58,924 nucleotides of DNA, taken from Mycobacterium innocens (GTDB lineage Bacteria > Actinomycetota > Actinomycetes > Mycobacteriales > Mycobacteriaceae). The DNA lies in NCBI RefSeq assembly GCF_900566055.1, contig NZ_UPHQ01000064.1, forward strand, positions 1 to 58,924, written 5' to 3'. The position numbers and the translations under genes are program-made. The notes beneath the pieces were generated by a model. The model had not been told where the DNA came from, did not search any database, and saw only the letters and a list, made by a program, of their open reading frames with translations. Positions 13,301-24,838 of the stretch are shown here, piece after piece (position 1 is the first letter of the stretch; each line of letters opens with the position of its first letter).

Positions 13301-14988
13301 CGGGGGCCGACCACGCCGGTGGCGTGCTGCCCGGCCGCCAGGGCACGCAACCCGGCCACCGCCTGGGCGCGTTCGCGGGCGACCACGATGCCGTACTTGG
13401 CGTGCCGGGCGCGGTGGTGATTCAGCGTGTGGGCCACGTCGGTCAGCGCCACCTCGGCGCCCGGGCCCTCCATCCAGTCGGCCAGCACGGCCGCCGTGGC
13501 GGCCACCCGCTGCGGCGTCTTGCCGGTCACCAGCAGCGTCGACACCTCGGTGTCGGGTTCGGTGTCGGTGCAGGTGTTGGTGTCGGGACCCGATACCGGA
13601 ACCTGTTCGGGACCCTGCTCGATGATGACGTGCGCGTTGGTCCCGCCCAGTCCGAACGACGACACCGCCGCGCGCCGCGGCCCGACTTGACCCGCCGTGG
13701 CCGGCCACGCAGTGTTCTCGGTGGGAACGAAGAACCTCGTCGGCGCGACATCGATGGCTGGATTCCATTGCGAGAAATGCAGATTCGGCGGGATCGTGGC
13801 GTGCTGCACCGCCAGCGCGGCCTTGATGAACCCCGCGATCCCGGCCGCCGCCTCCAGATGCCCGATATTGGTCTTCACCGCCCCGAGCGCGCACGAACCC
13901 TCGCCCCGGCCGTATGTCGACGCCAGCGCCTCGAACTCGATCGGATCGCCCAGTACCGTGCCCGTTCCATGGGTTTCGACATAGTTCACGCTTTCGGGTG
14001 CGACGTCACTAGATCGCAACGCATCGGCGATCACGTCGCACTGGGCCGCCGTATTGGGCGCAGTCACCCCGTTGGAGCGGCCGTCCTGGTTGACCGCCGA
14101 GCCGCGCACCACTGCGAGCACCCGGTCGCCGTCGCGCACCGCGTCGGTCAACCGCTTGAGCACCACGACGCCGGCGCCCTCGCCGCGCACGAACCCGTCG
14201 GCCGCCGCGTCGAAGGTGGCGCACCGGCCCTGTGGGGACAGCAATCCCCAGGCCGATATCGCGATTTGGGTCTCCGGGCGAAGGGTGATGCTGACGCCGC
14301 CGGCCAGCGCCAAGTCCGTTTCACGCAGCCGCAGGCTTTGACAGGCCAGGTGAACCGCCACCAACGACGATGAACACGCGGTGTCCACCGCCACCGCCGG
14401 ACCGCGCAGCCCCAACAGGTACGAGATCCGGCCCACCGTGATGCTGTGCGCGTTTCCGGTGCCGCTGTAGGCGTCCACGTTTTCCGGGCTGGCGGCCAGC
14501 ATGGACTGGTATTCGTTGAAATAGACGCCCATCATGACGCCGGTCCGGCTGCCGGCCAGTGAATCCGGCGGAATGCCGGCATGTTCGAGGGCCTCCCAGG
14601 ACACCTCGAGCAGCATCCGTTGCTGCGGGTCCATCGCGGCGGCTTCGCGAGGGGTGATGCCGAAAAAGTCGGCGTCGAAGCCGGCGACGTCGGGCACGAA
14701 TCCGCCCCACTTGGTGGTCATCCGGCCCGGCGTCAACGGGTCGGGGTCGTAGAACGCGTCGGCGTCCCACCGATCGGCCGGTACCCGCGAGATCGCGTTG
14801 CGCGCGTCAACCAGCAAGTCCCAGAAGCTGTCCGGGTCGGTGGCGCCGCCGGGAAACCGGCAGCCGATCCCCACCACCGCGACCGGCTCGGCCACCGCGA
14901 TCCGGGAGATCTTGGTGAACTCCTCGGCCAACGTGGCGCGTTGCTGTGCGCTCATACCGGAGATCCGGCTGAAGGCGGTGCGTATCAC
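10363..14988 (-). CDS. ppsB: Phthiocerol type I polyketide synthase PpsB
   Basis: 1541 residues, against about 1538 in M. tuberculosis. Domains: KS (DTACSSS, Cys near residue 203), AT (GHSMGE near 658), a KR with GATGNIG near 1158, and an ACP with GMDSLMS near 1456. No DH or ER motif is visible, so the module should leave a hydroxyl, one of the two in the phthiocerol diol. The start is a GTG at 14988 overlapping the ppsA stop (GTGA). The AT-to-KR linker is rich in His and Pro ([13 protein letters not shown]), as in PpsA and PpsC. It works in the cytosol, taking the chain from PpsA and passing it to PpsC. Confidence 0.96.
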   Translation of the reverse strand: MIRTAFSRISGMSAQQRATLAEEFTKISRIAVAEPVAVVGIGCRFPGGATDPDSFWDLLVDARNAISRVPADRWDADAFYDPDPLTPGRMTTKWGGFVPDVAGFDADFFGITPREAAAMDPQQRMLLEVSWEALEHAGIPPDSLAGSRTGVMMGVYFNEYQSMLAASPENVDAYSGTGNAHSITVGRISYLLGLRGPAVAVDTACSSSLVAVHLACQSLRLRETDLALAGGVSITLRPETQIAISAWGLLSPQGRCATFDAAADGFVRGEGAGVVVLKRLTDAVRDGDRVLAVVRGSAVNQDGRSNGVTAPNTAAQCDVIADALRSSDVAPESVNYVETHGTGTVLGDPIEFEALASTYGRGEGSCALGAVKTNIGHLEAAAGIAGFIKAALAVQHATIPPNLHFSQWNPAIDVAPTRFFVPTENTAWPATAGQVGPRRAAVSSFGLGGTNAHVIIEQGPEQVPVSGPDTNTCTDTEPDTEVSTLLVTGKTPQRVAATAAVLADWMEGPGAEVALTDVAHTLNHHRARHAKYGIVVARERAQAVAGLRALAAGQHATGVVGPRDGSPGPGTVFVYSGRGSQWAGMGRRLLADEPAFAAAVAELEPVFVEQAGFSLHEVISGGKELVGIEQIQLGLIGMQLTLTQLWRSYGVQPDLVIGHSMGEVAAAVVAGALTPAEGLRVTATRSRLMAPLSGQGGMAILGLDAAQTEALIADYPQVTLGIYNSPRQTVIAGPTAQIDQLITRVRAQNRFAGRVNIEVAPHNPAMDALQPRMRSELADLAPRTPTIPIISTTYENLSTRPVFDAEHWATNMRNPVRFQQAITAAGAQHHTFIEISAHPLLTQAITDTLEAAHPEGSAGTFATIGTLQRDTDDTGTFRGNLYTALDHPPQTPHPPEPHPAIPTTPWQHTRHWISAAAGTERPTPNKVATPGHVHSENRTLDDWCYELAWPACPAPQPDPPSTARWLMVADDELCTELRRVAGADSRVELLPLTALADDGDLRALLQARPALDHVLYAPPVSADPLDVGQAYRVFHATRRLAAAMRARNSPAKLFVVTRNAQPVAEGDRANPAHAVLWGLGRSLALEHPEIWGGLIDLDHSTPAALAVRQLLAAVRGADEEDQVVYRLGARHVPRLQWRPVPTDTVALSSDASQLVIGATGNIGPHLIRQLAQMGATTIVAVSRNPGDRLHALAESLAAAGKSLVTVAADVTDEGAMTALFDRFGADLPPLEGIYLAAFAGRPVLLSEMTDDDVEAMFAPKLDAAALLHRLSVTTPARYFVLFSSISGLTGSRWLAHYTATSGYLDALAYARRVMGLPATVVDWGLWKSLADAEHQANQVSVGSGLLPMDDEVAIGALPLVMNPAAGVRTAVVAADWPLLAAAYRTRGSLRIVDDLLPAPEDVTLPESEFRQALRKCHPQRRQDMLFDHVGALAAAVMGMPATQTLDPSAGFFQLGMDSLMSVTLQRSLSESLGEFLPASVVFDYPTVYSLTDYLATILPELIETSASTEGAAPDEPVPDTYDELTEDELLEQLSERLRGTR

Positions 14989-17900
14989 CTTTCGCCCTCG
15001 GTCGAGGTCGATTCGATCCGGTCGAACAGGCTGTCCAACACGCTTCCCGCCGAAGCGGACAACGCGGCTATCTCATCGGCGGCCGAATCCTGCTGTGGTG
15101 CGACGAGTTTGGTGAGGTACTGGGCCAGCAATGCCACCGTCGGATGATTGAACAGCATGGTCGCCGACAGCTCTATCCCGACGAATTGCTCGGCTTCGCG
15201 CCGAATCGCCATCGCCATCAACGAGTTGAGCCCCAGTTCGGCGAACGGTCGGTCGGTGTCCAGTTCTGTTTCCCGCAACCGCAGCTCGGCGGCGATGATG
15301 CCGCGCAGTCCTTTCTCGAGCTCGGTGCGCACCTCGGTGGTCGACATTTGCGACCAGTCCTGCGCCGGCTTCAGGTGCGCGGCTGCACCGATCGACCCGG
15401 GCGCGGCGGCCGGCGAGGGCACCGGCACCACGACGGCTTGCGCGACGTCGTAGCCGTCGACGTATTCCCACGCGGTGAAAGCTTCCGACGGCGTGATGTC
15501 GCGCGAACCCATGCGCTGCAGCTCGTCGCTGACGATCTGGGCGTCGGCGGCGAAACCAAGCCCCCGCCAGGCAACCCAGTCGAGACTCATGGTGTGGCAG
15601 CCCTGTTGACGGCGGGCCCGTGCCAACGCGTCCAGATAGGAGTTGGCGGCCGCGTACGAACCCTGTCCCGGGATGCCGAATATGCCTGCCGCCGAAGCCG
15701 TCAGGAAGAGGAAGTCCACGCTGCCGGGTGGGAACGCCTCGTGTAGCACCTGGCTGCCGGCGACCTTGGGCCACATGACCTGTCGCACCGCATCGTCGGT
15801 CAGCTGCGTCACCAGTTGATCGTTGGTGACGCCAGCGGCGTGGATGATCCCGCGGATCGGCGCGGCTCCGTCCCGATCGCGCTTGGCCAGCAGGGCCTGT
15901 ACGTCGTCGCGGCATCCGACGTCGACGGCGACGGCTTCCACCGCCACGCCCCGCATTTCCAGCGCACGGATGGCGTCGATCTTCGTTCGCAGGCCGGCGT
16001 CGAGGGCTTCGAGTTCCCAGTCCCGCCGTGGCGGCAACGGGGTACGACCGGTCAGCACCAGGCGACGGGCGCCGCGATCGGCGAGCCAATCGGCCATCAG
16101 CAGACCCAGCGCTCCCATCCCACCGGTGATGAGGTAGGCCGCATCGGGGCGGCACTGCAAAGACGGGCGCACCGGCGTGCCACGCACCGGCGCCAGGGCG
16201 GGGGCCAGTACCACGCCGTCTCGTGATACCAGGATCGACTTGCTTGGTGCCGCAAGCAAATCGACAAGTATCGGCGCGAATTCGTCCAGGTCGGCGTCGG
16301 CCGCAAGGTCGACCAGCCCACCCCACAGCTGGGGATGTTCGGCGGCGATGACGCCCGCAAGGCCCCACAGGAAGCTCTGGCGCAGCGCCGACGGCGTCAC
16401 CGATTCGTGGACTCCGCGGGTGACGATCCACAGCACGGCCGGCTCATCGGCATCTCGTGCCGCCAAAGTCTTTACCAGAGCCCCGATTTCGGCGGTGATC
16501 CGCACGGAGAAGTCGACGTCGGTCTCGTCGGCTGTTGCCGGGTGGGAGTCCGCGACGTAAAGCAGATAACGGGCATCCGACACCGCTGCGGGCGGGAATC
16601 CGGCGTTCTCGAGATGTGTCCGAAGCGGGGCGCCGTCATCACCGATCACTGCGACGGGCTGCGGTCCGGTCACCCGACCGGGTGCCGGGTGGGCTTGCGC
16701 GTCAACGACATCGGCGCGCGGTTGCCAGTCGATCGTGTGCACGAAGGTCCGGGCGTCGGTGCTCTCGGCGGCCGGTTGCCCGTCGCCGAAGTCCAGCGCC
16801 CGGTAGCGAAGTGAGCGCATCGACATGCTGGCTGCGCCGCCGGGGGCGGTGATGTCGACATCGACGGTGATCCCGTCGGCGTCGCGGGCGGTTCGGGTGA
16901 GCCTCACCGAGGCGCGCGGTGTCCCGACAGGGTCGCCGAACCACATCTGCTCGATGGCAGCCGGCACGTAGAGCCGCGGGTCGGTGTCGTCGGCCAGCGC
17001 CCCGACGTGCACTGCGGCGTCCAGTAGCGGTGCGGTCGAGCCCTCGGGCAGTGCCTCGGGAAGCTCGATCCCGACGGTGAGCCCGGTGGCTTCCGGTGTC
17101 CATGAATCCACCGACCAGATGAAGGGCAGGCCGTCGACGCCATGGGCGGCGAACAACGCTGCAACGTCGGGAATCTCGTCGCCGTGAACATTCTGACGGT
17201 GGTATCCGTTGTCGGGAAGGGCCGAACCGGCCGGTGACGACGAAAGTCGCGCTGTCGCATGCCGTGTCCACCGGTTCGACGACGCTTCGGCAGCCGGAAT
17301 CGAGGCCAGGCCGATCGACAGGTTGTCGGCGACCACCTGGATCAGTCGCGGCTGGTCGGCGAAAACGGGTTGCTCAAATCGGATGTCGGTCAGCGCGCCA
17401 TAGCCCAATTCTGTTGCGGCGGAGACCATTGTATGCAGCACAACGGAGGCTGGGACGAGTTCGACCCGGTGGAATCGATACCGGCCCCGGTACGGCTTGG
17501 CATCCGGTGCCAACCTGGCTTGCCAGAGATGAGACGGCGGACTCGACAGGACCGAGGTGTGTTGGCCGAGCAGGGTGCCCGCCGCGGGAGCCGCAGCGGC
17601 CACGTGGGCCGAGCGTTTGGTGGTGATCCAGTGGCGGTGGTGCTGCCAGGGAGTGGTCGGGATGGGCGGGTGCGGCTCGGGCGGGTGTGGCGTGTGCGGT
17701 GGGTGGTCGGTGTGGACGGTGTTGAGGTTGGTGCGGAAGGTGATGGTGTCGTCGCTGTCACGTTGCAGGGTGCCGATGCTGGTGTATCGGGTTCCGTGCT
17801 GGGCGCTGCGCAGTGTGTCCATGACGGCCTGAGTCAGCAGCGGGTGTGCGCTGATCTCGATGAAGGTGTGGTGGGTGCCGCCGGCCCGTGCGATGGCCTG

Positions 17901-20537
17901 CTGGAAGTGCACCGGGTTGCGCATGTTGGTGGCCCAGTGCTCGGCATCGAACACCGGGCAGCTGTCGACGTCTTCGTAGGTGGTGGAGATGACCGGAATC
18001 GTCGGGGTCTGCGGGCTCAAATCGGCCAGCTCCGAACGCATCTGGGGCTGCAGCGGATCCATGGCCGGGTTGTGGGGAGCCACTTCGATATTGACGCGGC
18101 TGGCGAACCGATCCCGGGCCCGCACCCGGCTGATCAATTCGTCGATCTGCCCGGTGGGACCGGCGATCACGGTCTGGCGCGGCGAGTTGTATATCCCCAG
18201 TGTCACTTGCGGGTAGTCGGCGATGAGTGCCTTGGTCTCGGTGGCGTCGAGTTCGAGCAGGGCCATGCCGCCCTGCCCCGACAACGGCGCCATCAGGCGA
18301 GACCTCGTCGCGGTCACCCGCAAGCCCTCGGCAGGTGTCAGCGCTCCGGCGACCACGGCGGCGGCCACTTCGCCCATCGAGTGGCCGATCACCGCGTCGG
18401 GTTGCACTCCGTAGGAGCGCCACAGCGCGGTCAGCGCCAGCTGCGTGCCGATCAGGCCCAGCTGAATCTGTTCGATGCCGACCAGTTCCTTGCCATTGGC
18501 GAGCACGTCGTGCAGCGAGAAGCCGGCCTGTTCGACGAACACCGGCTCCAGGTCGGCGATGGCCTCAGCGAAATCGGGCTCGTCAGCCAGTAGTTGGCGG
18601 CCCATGCCGGGCCATTGCCAGCCGCGACCGGAGTAGACGAACACGGTGCCCGGCCCCGGCGAACCCTCCTGGGGGCCGACCACGCCAATGGCGTGCTGAC
18701 CGGCGGCCAGCGCACGCAATCCGGCTACCGCCTGCGCACGGTCACGCGCGACCACAGTGCCGAATTTGGCCTGGCGGGACCGGTGATGATTGACGGTGTG
18801 GGCGACATCGGCCAACGGCACCTCCGCGCCGGGGCCCTCCATCCAGTCGGCCAGCACCCCTGCCGTCGCGGCCACCCGCTGCGCCGCCTTACCCGCTACC
18901 ACCAGCGTCGACACCGCCGGGTCCAGGTCGCGCTGAGGTGACGGCGACACTTCCTGGCCCTGTTCGATCACCACGTGCGCGTTGGTACCGCCGAATCCGA
19001 ATGACGACACACCAGCGCGCCGCGGATGGCCGGTCTGCGGCCATTCCGTCAGCGTGTCAACGACTTTCATCCGCAGGTCGGCGAACGGGATGTGCGGGTT
19101 GGGGCTTTCGAAGCGCTGGTTCGGCGGAATCCGGCCATGCTGTACCGCCAGCACCGTTTTGATGAAGCCGGCGATGCCGGCCGCGGCCTCGGTGTGGCCG
19201 AGATTGGTCTTGACGGCGCCGATGAGCAGGGGAGCGTCCTCGGGGCGTCCGCGGCCCAGCACGGTGCCGAGGGCTCGGGCTTCGATCGGATCGCCCAGCA
19301 GCGTTCCGGTGCCGTGAGCTTCGACGAAGTCGACTTCGTTGGGCTGCATCCCCGCGTTGGTGTAGGCCGCGCGGAGTACGGCCATCTGGGCCGCCGGGTT
19401 GGGTGCCATCAGCCCATTGGAGCGGCCGTCCTGATTGACTGCCGAGCCGCAGATCACCGCCAGCACTCGGTCGCCGTCGCGTTGCGCGTCGGTCAACCGC
19501 TTGAGCACCACCACCCCGGCGCCTTCGCCCCGCACAAAACCGTCGGCGGCCGCATCGAAGGCGCGGCAATGACCGGTGGGCGACAACGCACCCACTTGGT
19601 CGAAGCCGCGAAATACGGCCGGGGACAACAACAAATTCACGCCGGCGGCGATGGCCAGGTTGCAGTCCTGCGTCCGAAGGCCCTGGCAGGCCAGGTGGAT
19701 CGCCACCAACGACGACGAGCATGCGGTATCCAGCGCCACCGACGGGCCGCGCAGGTCGAGGAAATACGAGAGGCGGTTGGCGATGATGCTCATCGCGCCG
19801 CCGGTATTGCTCCAGCCGTCGACCTGCGACAGATCGGTGGAGGCGATAGCGCCGTATTCGCTCAAGCACGACCCGGCGAATACTCCCGTCTGCGAGCGCC
19901 GCAGCGCGCTGGGCGCAATTCCGGCGTGTTCCAACGCTTCCCAGGCCACTTCCAGCAGCAGGCGCTGCTGGGGGTCCATCTTGTCGGCTTCGCTGGGGGA
20001 GATCTCGAAGAACTCCGCGTCGAATGCGTCGATGTCGGGCAGGAATGAGCCCCACCGCGTGGTGCGGTCCAGCAGTGCCCGCACTTCCGGCGAGCCGTCG
20101 TCGAACTGTTCCCACCGTTCGTCGGGGACCTTCCCGATCGCCGAACGGCGGTCACAAAGAAACTGCCACAACGCATCTGGGCCGGTGATCCCCCCGGGAA
20201 ACCGGCACCCCATGCCGATCACGGCGATCGGCTCTTCCAGCGAGCTTCGACCGGGACGCTTGAGCGCCGCGTCCGACTCGGAATCGGGCTCGGGCGCGGT
20301 GAGATATGCGGCCAGGGCGTTGATCGTCGGATGTTCCCAGAAGTCGATCGGGGATACCGTCTTGCCCAATAACTCGGTCAACTCGCCGGACAGCACCACC
20401 GCGTCACGCGAACTCACCCCGAGATCGGCCAGTGACAGATTGGGGTTGACCTCGTCGGGTGTACAACCGATATTCGTCACCAAGTAGTCGACAAGCCAAT
20501 GGCGAAGATCGGCTTCGCCATTGATGCTCGCCGTCAT
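14985..20537 (-). CDS. ppsA: Phthiocerol type I polyketide synthase PpsA (loading and first extension)
   Basis: 1850 residues, against about 1876 in M. tuberculosis. An N-terminal carrier domain (residues 1-80, LGVSS with the likely phosphopantetheine Ser43) precedes the KS (Cys273 in DTACSSS), AT (GHSMGE near 719), KR (GGMGALG near 1472) and C-terminal ACP (GLNSLMAM near 1770). The extra N-terminal ACP is the known acceptor for the fatty acyl-AMP made by FadD26, or an aryl starter in the phenolglycolipid route. Between AT and KR is a dehydratase-like fold region without the HxxxGxxxxP motif, so it is probably inactive and a hydroxyl is kept. The AT reads GWQWPGMG where the sister modules have GSQWAGMG. 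The ATG at 20537 overlaps the fadD26 stop. Confidence 0.96.
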   Translation of the reverse strand: MTASINGEADLRHWLVDYLVTNIGCTPDEVNPNLSLADLGVSSRDAVVLSGELTELLGKTVSPIDFWEHPTINALAAYLTAPEPDSESDAALKRPGRSSLEEPIAVIGMGCRFPGGITGPDALWQFLCDRRSAIGKVPDERWEQFDDGSPEVRALLDRTTRWGSFLPDIDAFDAEFFEISPSEADKMDPQQRLLLEVAWEALEHAGIAPSALRRSQTGVFAGSCLSEYGAIASTDLSQVDGWSNTGGAMSIIANRLSYFLDLRGPSVALDTACSSSLVAIHLACQGLRTQDCNLAIAAGVNLLLSPAVFRGFDQVGALSPTGHCRAFDAAADGFVRGEGAGVVVLKRLTDAQRDGDRVLAVICGSAVNQDGRSNGLMAPNPAAQMAVLRAAYTNAGMQPNEVDFVEAHGTGTLLGDPIEARALGTVLGRGRPEDAPLLIGAVKTNLGHTEAAAGIAGFIKTVLAVQHGRIPPNQRFESPNPHIPFADLRMKVVDTLTEWPQTGHPRRAGVSSFGFGGTNAHVVIEQGQEVSPSPQRDLDPAVSTLVVAGKAAQRVAATAGVLADWMEGPGAEVPLADVAHTVNHHRSRQAKFGTVVARDRAQAVAGLRALAAGQHAIGVVGPQEGSPGPGTVFVYSGRGWQWPGMGRQLLADEPDFAEAIADLEPVFVEQAGFSLHDVLANGKELVGIEQIQLGLIGTQLALTALWRSYGVQPDAVIGHSMGEVAAAVVAGALTPAEGLRVTATRSRLMAPLSGQGGMALLELDATETKALIADYPQVTLGIYNSPRQTVIAGPTGQIDELISRVRARDRFASRVNIEVAPHNPAMDPLQPQMRSELADLSPQTPTIPVISTTYEDVDSCPVFDAEHWATNMRNPVHFQQAIARAGGTHHTFIEISAHPLLTQAVMDTLRSAQHGTRYTSIGTLQRDSDDTITFRTNLNTVHTDHPPHTPHPPEPHPPIPTTPWQHHRHWITTKRSAHVAAAAPAAGTLLGQHTSVLSSPPSHLWQARLAPDAKPYRGRYRFHRVELVPASVVLHTMVSAATELGYGALTDIRFEQPVFADQPRLIQVVADNLSIGLASIPAAEASSNRWTRHATARLSSSPAGSALPDNGYHRQNVHGDEIPDVAALFAAHGVDGLPFIWSVDSWTPEATGLTVGIELPEALPEGSTAPLLDAAVHVGALADDTDPRLYVPAAIEQMWFGDPVGTPRASVRLTRTARDADGITVDVDITAPGGAASMSMRSLRYRALDFGDGQPAAESTDARTFVHTIDWQPRADVVDAQAHPAPGRVTGPQPVAVIGDDGAPLRTHLENAGFPPAAVSDARYLLYVADSHPATADETDVDFSVRITAEIGALVKTLAARDADEPAVLWIVTRGVHESVTPSALRQSFLWGLAGVIAAEHPQLWGGLVDLAADADLDEFAPILVDLLAAPSKSILVSRDGVVLAPALAPVRGTPVRPSLQCRPDAAYLITGGMGALGLLMADWLADRGARRLVLTGRTPLPPRRDWELEALDAGLRTKIDAIRALEMRGVAVEAVAVDVGCRDDVQALLAKRDRDGAAPIRGIIHAAGVTNDQLVTQLTDDAVRQVMWPKVAGSQVLHEAFPPGSVDFLFLTASAAGIFGIPGQGSYAAANSYLDALARARRQQGCHTMSLDWVAWRGLGFAADAQIVSDELQRMGSRDITPSEAFTAWEYVDGYDVAQAVVVPVPSPAAAPGSIGAAAHLKPAQDWSQMSTTEVRTELEKGLRGIIAAELRLRETELDTDRPFAELGLNSLMAMAIRREAEQFVGIELSATMLFNHPTVALLAQYLTKLVAPQQDSAADEIAALSASAGSVLDSLFDRIESTSTEGER

Positions 20538-22285
20538 GCGCTCACATCCAGGCGTTTGAAGCCGTCGCGGCGATACCGTTCGACGCAGGCCGAACGGCGC
20601 ACCTTGCCGCTGGTGGTGATCGGAATCGACCCGGGGGAGACCAGAACCAGGTCGGCCACCCGCAAGCTGTGTGACCTCGAGATCGCGAAGGTGACTTCAC
20701 GCTTGACCGAACGTAGCTTGCGCATGGCCTCTTCGGCGGACGCCCCGCGTCGCTTCAGCTCGATGATCGCGACTAGTTGCTCGGTGATGTCGTCCGGGAC
20801 GGATATCGCCGCGACGCGGCCACCGGTGATCTCCTGGATCGTCGCCTCGATGTCGTCGGGGTAGTGATTGCGGCCATCGACGATGAGAAGGTCTTTGATG
20901 CGGCCCATGATGAACAGTTCGCCGTCGGATATGACACCCAGGTCTCCGGTCCGCAGCCACGGTCCCTCGGGCGCTCCCGGGGCGGGATCGACCAGCTTGG
21001 CTTTGAACGTGCGCGCCGTCTGCTCCGGCTTGCGCCAATATCCCATCGCAACGTGGTCACCGTGCAACCAGATCTCACCGACCGTCCCCGGCGGATTCTC
21101 GATCATGGTCTCGGGGTCGACGATGCGCACGGCCGACGGGTCCGGCGAACCGTAACTGATGAGTTCGGTGCCGACCGGCCCGTCGGTTCCGCTGCGCCTG
21201 GCCTGTCCGGCAGTCAACTGTTCGTAGTCGAAACGAACGGTCCTGGGCGCAGTACCCCGTTCGGGGGTCGCCACGTAGAGGGTCGCTTCCGCGAGCCCGT
21301 AGGAGGGCCGCACGGCCGTCGGGCTGAGGTTGTACCGGGCGAAACGCTCGGTGAAGCGCTTCACGGTCGCCACGTGGATTCGCTCGCTGCCACTGACGAT
21401 TCCGACCACGTCACCGAGGTCGAGCCCTGCCATATCCTCGTCGGACGTCCGTCGCACGGCCAATTCGAAGGCGAAATTCGGTGCCGCGGAGAAGCAGCTT
21501 CCGGTGGTGGCGAGCAATTGCATCCAGCAGGCCGGCCGCCGCAAGAACGACATCGGGCTGAATAGGACTGCGCTTCGGCCCGCGACCAGTGGCGCACATA
21601 TTCCAAGAATCAGGCCCATGTCATGAAACAAGGGCAGCCACGACAGCAGCACCGCGTCGATCGGCATTTCGGGACCGCCGAAATAGCCATAGAGGCTCTG
21701 TGTCACGTTGGCGATGACGTTTTTGTGCGACACGATGACACCGGCCGGCGTGCGGGTCGAACCAGAAGTGTATTGCAGATAAGCCGCTCCGGTCGACAGC
21801 CGCGGTGGCGCCGCCAGCTGACGCTGCGAGTCCAGATCAAGCAGATCGACCTCGATGACGAACGGCGCGGGTCGTCCGTCTTGCGCGTTCGCGTATTTCG
21901 CGACGTCGGCGACGACCGACGACGTCGTCAGAATGGCGACCGGGTTGGAGTCGCGCAATACCGCGGAAACGCGATCGTCGTGAATACCATACTGCGGCGT
22001 CGAGAGCGGAACTGCGATAAATCCAGCCTGCAGGGCGCCCAGGAATGCAATGACATATTCCAGACTCTGTGGCGCCAGAATAGCTACGCGATCACCCGGT
22101 GACCCGTACAATTTGAGCTCTTCAGCGATGGTGTAGGCACGACCGTACACCTGCGACCACGTCAAACTCTCAGCGAACCCCTTCGGGTCCAATCCGTAGT
22201 CGATGAATGTATACGCGGTGGTGTCAGCGTGCTGATCCGCCCGCTGCTTCAGCAAAGCAGGGACGGAAGAGTCGATCACCGGCAT
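20534..22285 (-). CDS. fadD26: Long-chain fatty acyl-AMP ligase FadD26 (PDIM loading)
   Basis: Activates a long-chain fatty acid as acyl-AMP and loads it on the N-terminal carrier domain of PpsA. I chose the ATG at 22285: it gives 583 residues, the M. tuberculosis length, and has GGGAG 9 nt upstream. An in-frame start 27 codons earlier lacks such support. Adenylation motifs are clear: [11 protein letters not shown] (phosphate loop), [19 protein letters not shown], and [18 protein letters not shown] followed by a C-terminal ITTSGKVRR. It heads the PDIM operon and overlaps ppsA by 4 nt, so its promoter region (22286-22954) should set expression of the whole cluster. Confidence 0.96.
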   Translation of the reverse strand: MPVIDSSVPALLKQRADQHADTTAYTFIDYGLDPKGFAESLTWSQVYGRAYTIAEELKLYGSPGDRVAILAPQSLEYVIAFLGALQAGFIAVPLSTPQYGIHDDRVSAVLRDSNPVAILTTSSVVADVAKYANAQDGRPAPFVIEVDLLDLDSQRQLAAPPRLSTGAAYLQYTSGSTRTPAGVIVSHKNVIANVTQSLYGYFGGPEMPIDAVLLSWLPLFHDMGLILGICAPLVAGRSAVLFSPMSFLRRPACWMQLLATTGSCFSAAPNFAFELAVRRTSDEDMAGLDLGDVVGIVSGSERIHVATVKRFTERFARYNLSPTAVRPSYGLAEATLYVATPERGTAPRTVRFDYEQLTAGQARRSGTDGPVGTELISYGSPDPSAVRIVDPETMIENPPGTVGEIWLHGDHVAMGYWRKPEQTARTFKAKLVDPAPGAPEGPWLRTGDLGVISDGELFIMGRIKDLLIVDGRNHYPDDIEATIQEITGGRVAAISVPDDITEQLVAIIELKRRGASAEEAMRKLRSVKREVTFAISRSHSLRVADLVLVSPGSIPITTSGKVRRSACVERYRRDGFKRLDVSA

Positions 22286-22339
22286 CGCACTTAACTCCCA
22301 TCGGCTTGTCGGTTTTGATTGTGTGTTGCACCCGCGAAT

Positions 22340-22352
22340 CACTGAAACAGTG
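22340..22352. promoter_or_regulatory. Short palindrome in the fadD26 leader region
   Basis: CACTG-AAA-CAGTG is a perfect inverted repeat of 5-bp arms, centred about 61 nt before the fadD26 ATG. It may be an operator or a small leader hairpin. Its role is inferred from position only. Confidence 0.35.
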
Positions 22353-22482
22353 CGACTGACCAGCATCGTGAAACCCGCGAGTCCGAGCTGACTAGTCCGC
22401 TATGACAACGAGGCAGCTTTTGCTGTTGAAGCACACCGATGTGCCCATGCTGACCGCCCCCGGAATGACCTCGTTCCCCATA

Positions 22483-22492
22483 CGACTAGTCG
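22483..22492. promoter_or_regulatory. CGACTAGTCG palindrome, one of three ACTAGT sites
   Basis: A perfect 10-bp palindrome. ACTAGT also occurs at 22391-22396 and 22682-22687. Three copies of an AT-rich, CTAG-containing hexamer within 300 nt is unusual in DNA of this composition, and all lie in the fadD26 upstream region. Confidence 0.3.
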
Positions 22493-22711
22493 GTCTACGT
22501 AAGGAAACCACCTCTCGGGACGGGTGCGGGCAGTATTTGGAAAATCCACACTTTCCCCACAGCGTCCGCCAATGCTACCGCCCGCTATCGCACCGTTCCG
22601 ACCTGCATTAAGCCTTTGTACCAGGGACTCCGCTGTGAGCCGGGGTGGCAGATGTGACTTTTGATACATCAGTGACAGATGACTAGTGCAGTGAGAGTTG
22701 GTGTCTCGATT

Positions 22712-22729
22712 CTGGCACGCTGGTGCCAG
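22712..22729. promoter_or_regulatory. Palindromic operator candidate upstream of fadD26
   Basis: CTGGCAC-GCTG-GTGCCAG is a perfect inverted repeat with 7-bp arms, typical of a dimeric regulator site. It lies 22 nt from the CRP-type site, in the gap between tesA and fadD26. The regulator is unknown. Confidence 0.45.
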
Positions 22730-22751
22730 CAGTTTGGGACCGGCGTCTCGT

Positions 22752-22767
22752 TGTGACAAAGTTCACA
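22752..22767. promoter_or_regulatory. Perfect CRP-type binding site (TGTGA-N6-TCACA)
   Basis: The 16 bases read TGTGACAAAGTTCACA, which matches the consensus of the mycobacterial cAMP receptor protein CRP (Rv3676 family) in both half-sites. It lies 467 nt upstream of the fadD26 start and 188 nt beyond the tesA stop, with no convincing gene between. It would tie PDIM synthesis to cAMP if used. The rest of 22286-22954 (669 nt) holds no convincing coding sequence. A minus-strand open frame at 22400-22759 has no recognisable domain. Confidence 0.6.
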
Positions 22768-22954
22768 GCCTTGCCCGGGGGTGATGCGCGCGGCGGGCGG
22801 TCGGCCAACCGGACCGGGGCCCGGCATCGCGGCTGCCGTTGCGACATCGGACCGGCTCTGGCGCAGTTGTTGGCGAACTTCGGCAGCAACCCGGCCGGAG
22901 GTGGCAAGACTGGCGTGTGACGTGGCGGCCGAGTTGTCGCAGGTTTTGTCGCAG

Positions 22955-23698
<744 letters not shown>

Positions 23699-23712
23699 CC
23701 GAACGCGCACAT

Positions 23713-23783
23713 CAACCTCGCCCAACCTCGCCCAAACCTCGCCCAAACATCGCCAAACCTCGCCCAAACATCGCCAAACATCG
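23713..23783. repeat. Seven-unit array of 10-11 bp repeats, helically phased, between tesA and sepIVA
   Basis: Units follow CAA(A)C(C/A)TCGC(C): two CAACCTCGCC, then CAAACCTCGCC, CAAACATCGC, CAAACCTCGCC, CAAACATCGC and CAAACATCG. The five AAA runs start at 23734, 23745, 23755, 23766 and 23776, a spacing of 11, 10, 11 and 10, which is one DNA turn on average. Two decayed copies (GACATCGCG) follow near 23815-23833. The rest of the 308-nt region is plain intergenic DNA. The array begins at the tesA -35 position. Confidence 0.9.
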
Positions 23784-23994
23784 ATGCCGGGCACCCGTCG
23801 ACCGAGGGTGGCCAGACATCGCGGACATCGCGAACGAATACCGCGCCAGCCCCGCGGCGTCTGGGGGCGGGTGCGGCCTGCGGTGTCGGCCGAAGCCGGG
23901 AAACAGGCCGACACACCGACGTCGCCACCGACGTCACAGGGATAACAGCAGGCACACTGGTAACAACAAACCATGCCAGGGATGCCGGGAGGAT

Positions 23995-24738
23995 ATGGCC
24001 GTGTACCGAGTCTTTGAAGCGCTCGACGAATTGAGCGCAATTGTCGAAGAGGCCCGTGGCGTGCCGATGACGGCGGGCTGCGTGGTGCCACGCGGCGACG
24101 TGCTCGAGCTGATCGACGACATCAAGGACGCGATCCCCGGCGAACTCGATGACGCGCAGGACGTACTCGACGCCCGCGATTCGATGCTGCACGACGCAAA
24201 AGCGCATGCCGACGCCATGGTTTCTTCAGCGACCACCGAGGCAGACTCGATGCTGAACCATGCACGCGCGGAGGCGGACCGAATTCTGTCCGACGCGAAA
24301 TCCCAGGCCGATCGAATGGTGGGTGAAGCGCGCCAGCACAGTGAGCGGATGGTCGCGGACGCCCGGGCGGAGGCGATGCGCATTGCCGCCTCAGCGAAGC
24401 GGGAGTACGAGGCCAGCATCAGCCGGGCCAAGTCCGAATGCGATCGATTGATTGAAAGCGGCAACATCTCCTACGAGAAGGCGGTGCAGGAGGGCATCAA
24501 GGAACAGCAGCGCCTGGTGTCGCAGAACGAGGTCGTGCAGGCGGCCAATGCGGAGGCCACCCGCCTGATCGACACGGCGCACGCCGAGTCCGACCGGCTG
24601 CGCGGCGAATGCGACGTCTATGTGGACACCAAGCTTGCCGAGTTCGAAGAAATGCTCAACGGCACACTTCGCTCCGTCGGACGAGGCCGTCATCAGCTTC
24701 GCACCGCTGCCGGTACGCACGACTACGCAACGCGCTAG
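23995..24738 (+). CDS. sepIVA: Septation DivIVA-like protein SepIVA
   Basis: 247 residues, clearly the Rv2927c family member, which was shown in mycobacteria to be an essential DivIVA-like septation factor. The first 65 residues are the conserved N-terminal region (YRVFEALDELSAIVEEA). Then a long coiled coil full of Ala, Glu, Arg and Asp runs through most of the protein with repeated HARAEADRI- and DAKSQADRM-type heptads, ending in a conserved basic tail (GRGRHQLRTAAGTHDY). The start is uncertain. ATG 23995 lies only 2 nt from the GGGAGG ribosome site, while GTG 24001 (two codons later) has the ideal 8-nt spacing. It diverges from tesA. Confidence 0.93.
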   Translation: MAVYRVFEALDELSAIVEEARGVPMTAGCVVPRGDVLELIDDIKDAIPGELDDAQDVLDARDSMLHDAKAHADAMVSSATTEADSMLNHARAEADRILSDAKSQADRMVGEARQHSERMVADARAEAMRIAASAKREYEASISRAKSECDRLIESGNISYEKAVQEGIKEQQRLVSQNEVVQAANAEATRLIDTAHAESDRLRGECDVYVDTKLAEFEEMLNGTLRSVGRGRHQLRTAAGTHDYATR

Positions 24739-24825
24739 TCGAGTTCCCGCCGCAGGAGAGTCGGCCGCGGCAGTGGGGTTCGGCGCGGCAGCCGGCGGAT
24801 TCCCGCCAGAGCCCGGCGCGCGCCG

Positions 24826-24831
24826 TAGGAT
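24826..24831 (+). promoter_or_regulatory. -10 element of the DUF177-rnc-mutM group (leaderless geometry)
   Basis: TAGGAT is followed by 7 nt and ATG 24839. The AGGA inside it could also act as a weak ribosome site at 8-nt spacing. Either reading supports this start. Confidence 0.45.
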
Positions 24832-24838
24832 CTCCCCT

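Noticed and set aside
22286..22620. A specific -10/-35 promoter for fadD26
   Set aside because: Several weak TANNNT words exist (for example TAGCAT on the minus strand) but none has a convincing -35 or position.
22400..22759. Minus-strand 119-codon frame between tesA and fadD26
   Set aside because: No recognisable domain, atypical composition, overlaps the CRP-adjacent palindrome region. Could be a relic of a small gene at this place in other species, but I cannot support it.
23713..23783. CRISPR-like array
   Set aside because: Units are 10-11 bp with no spacers and no cas genes nearby.
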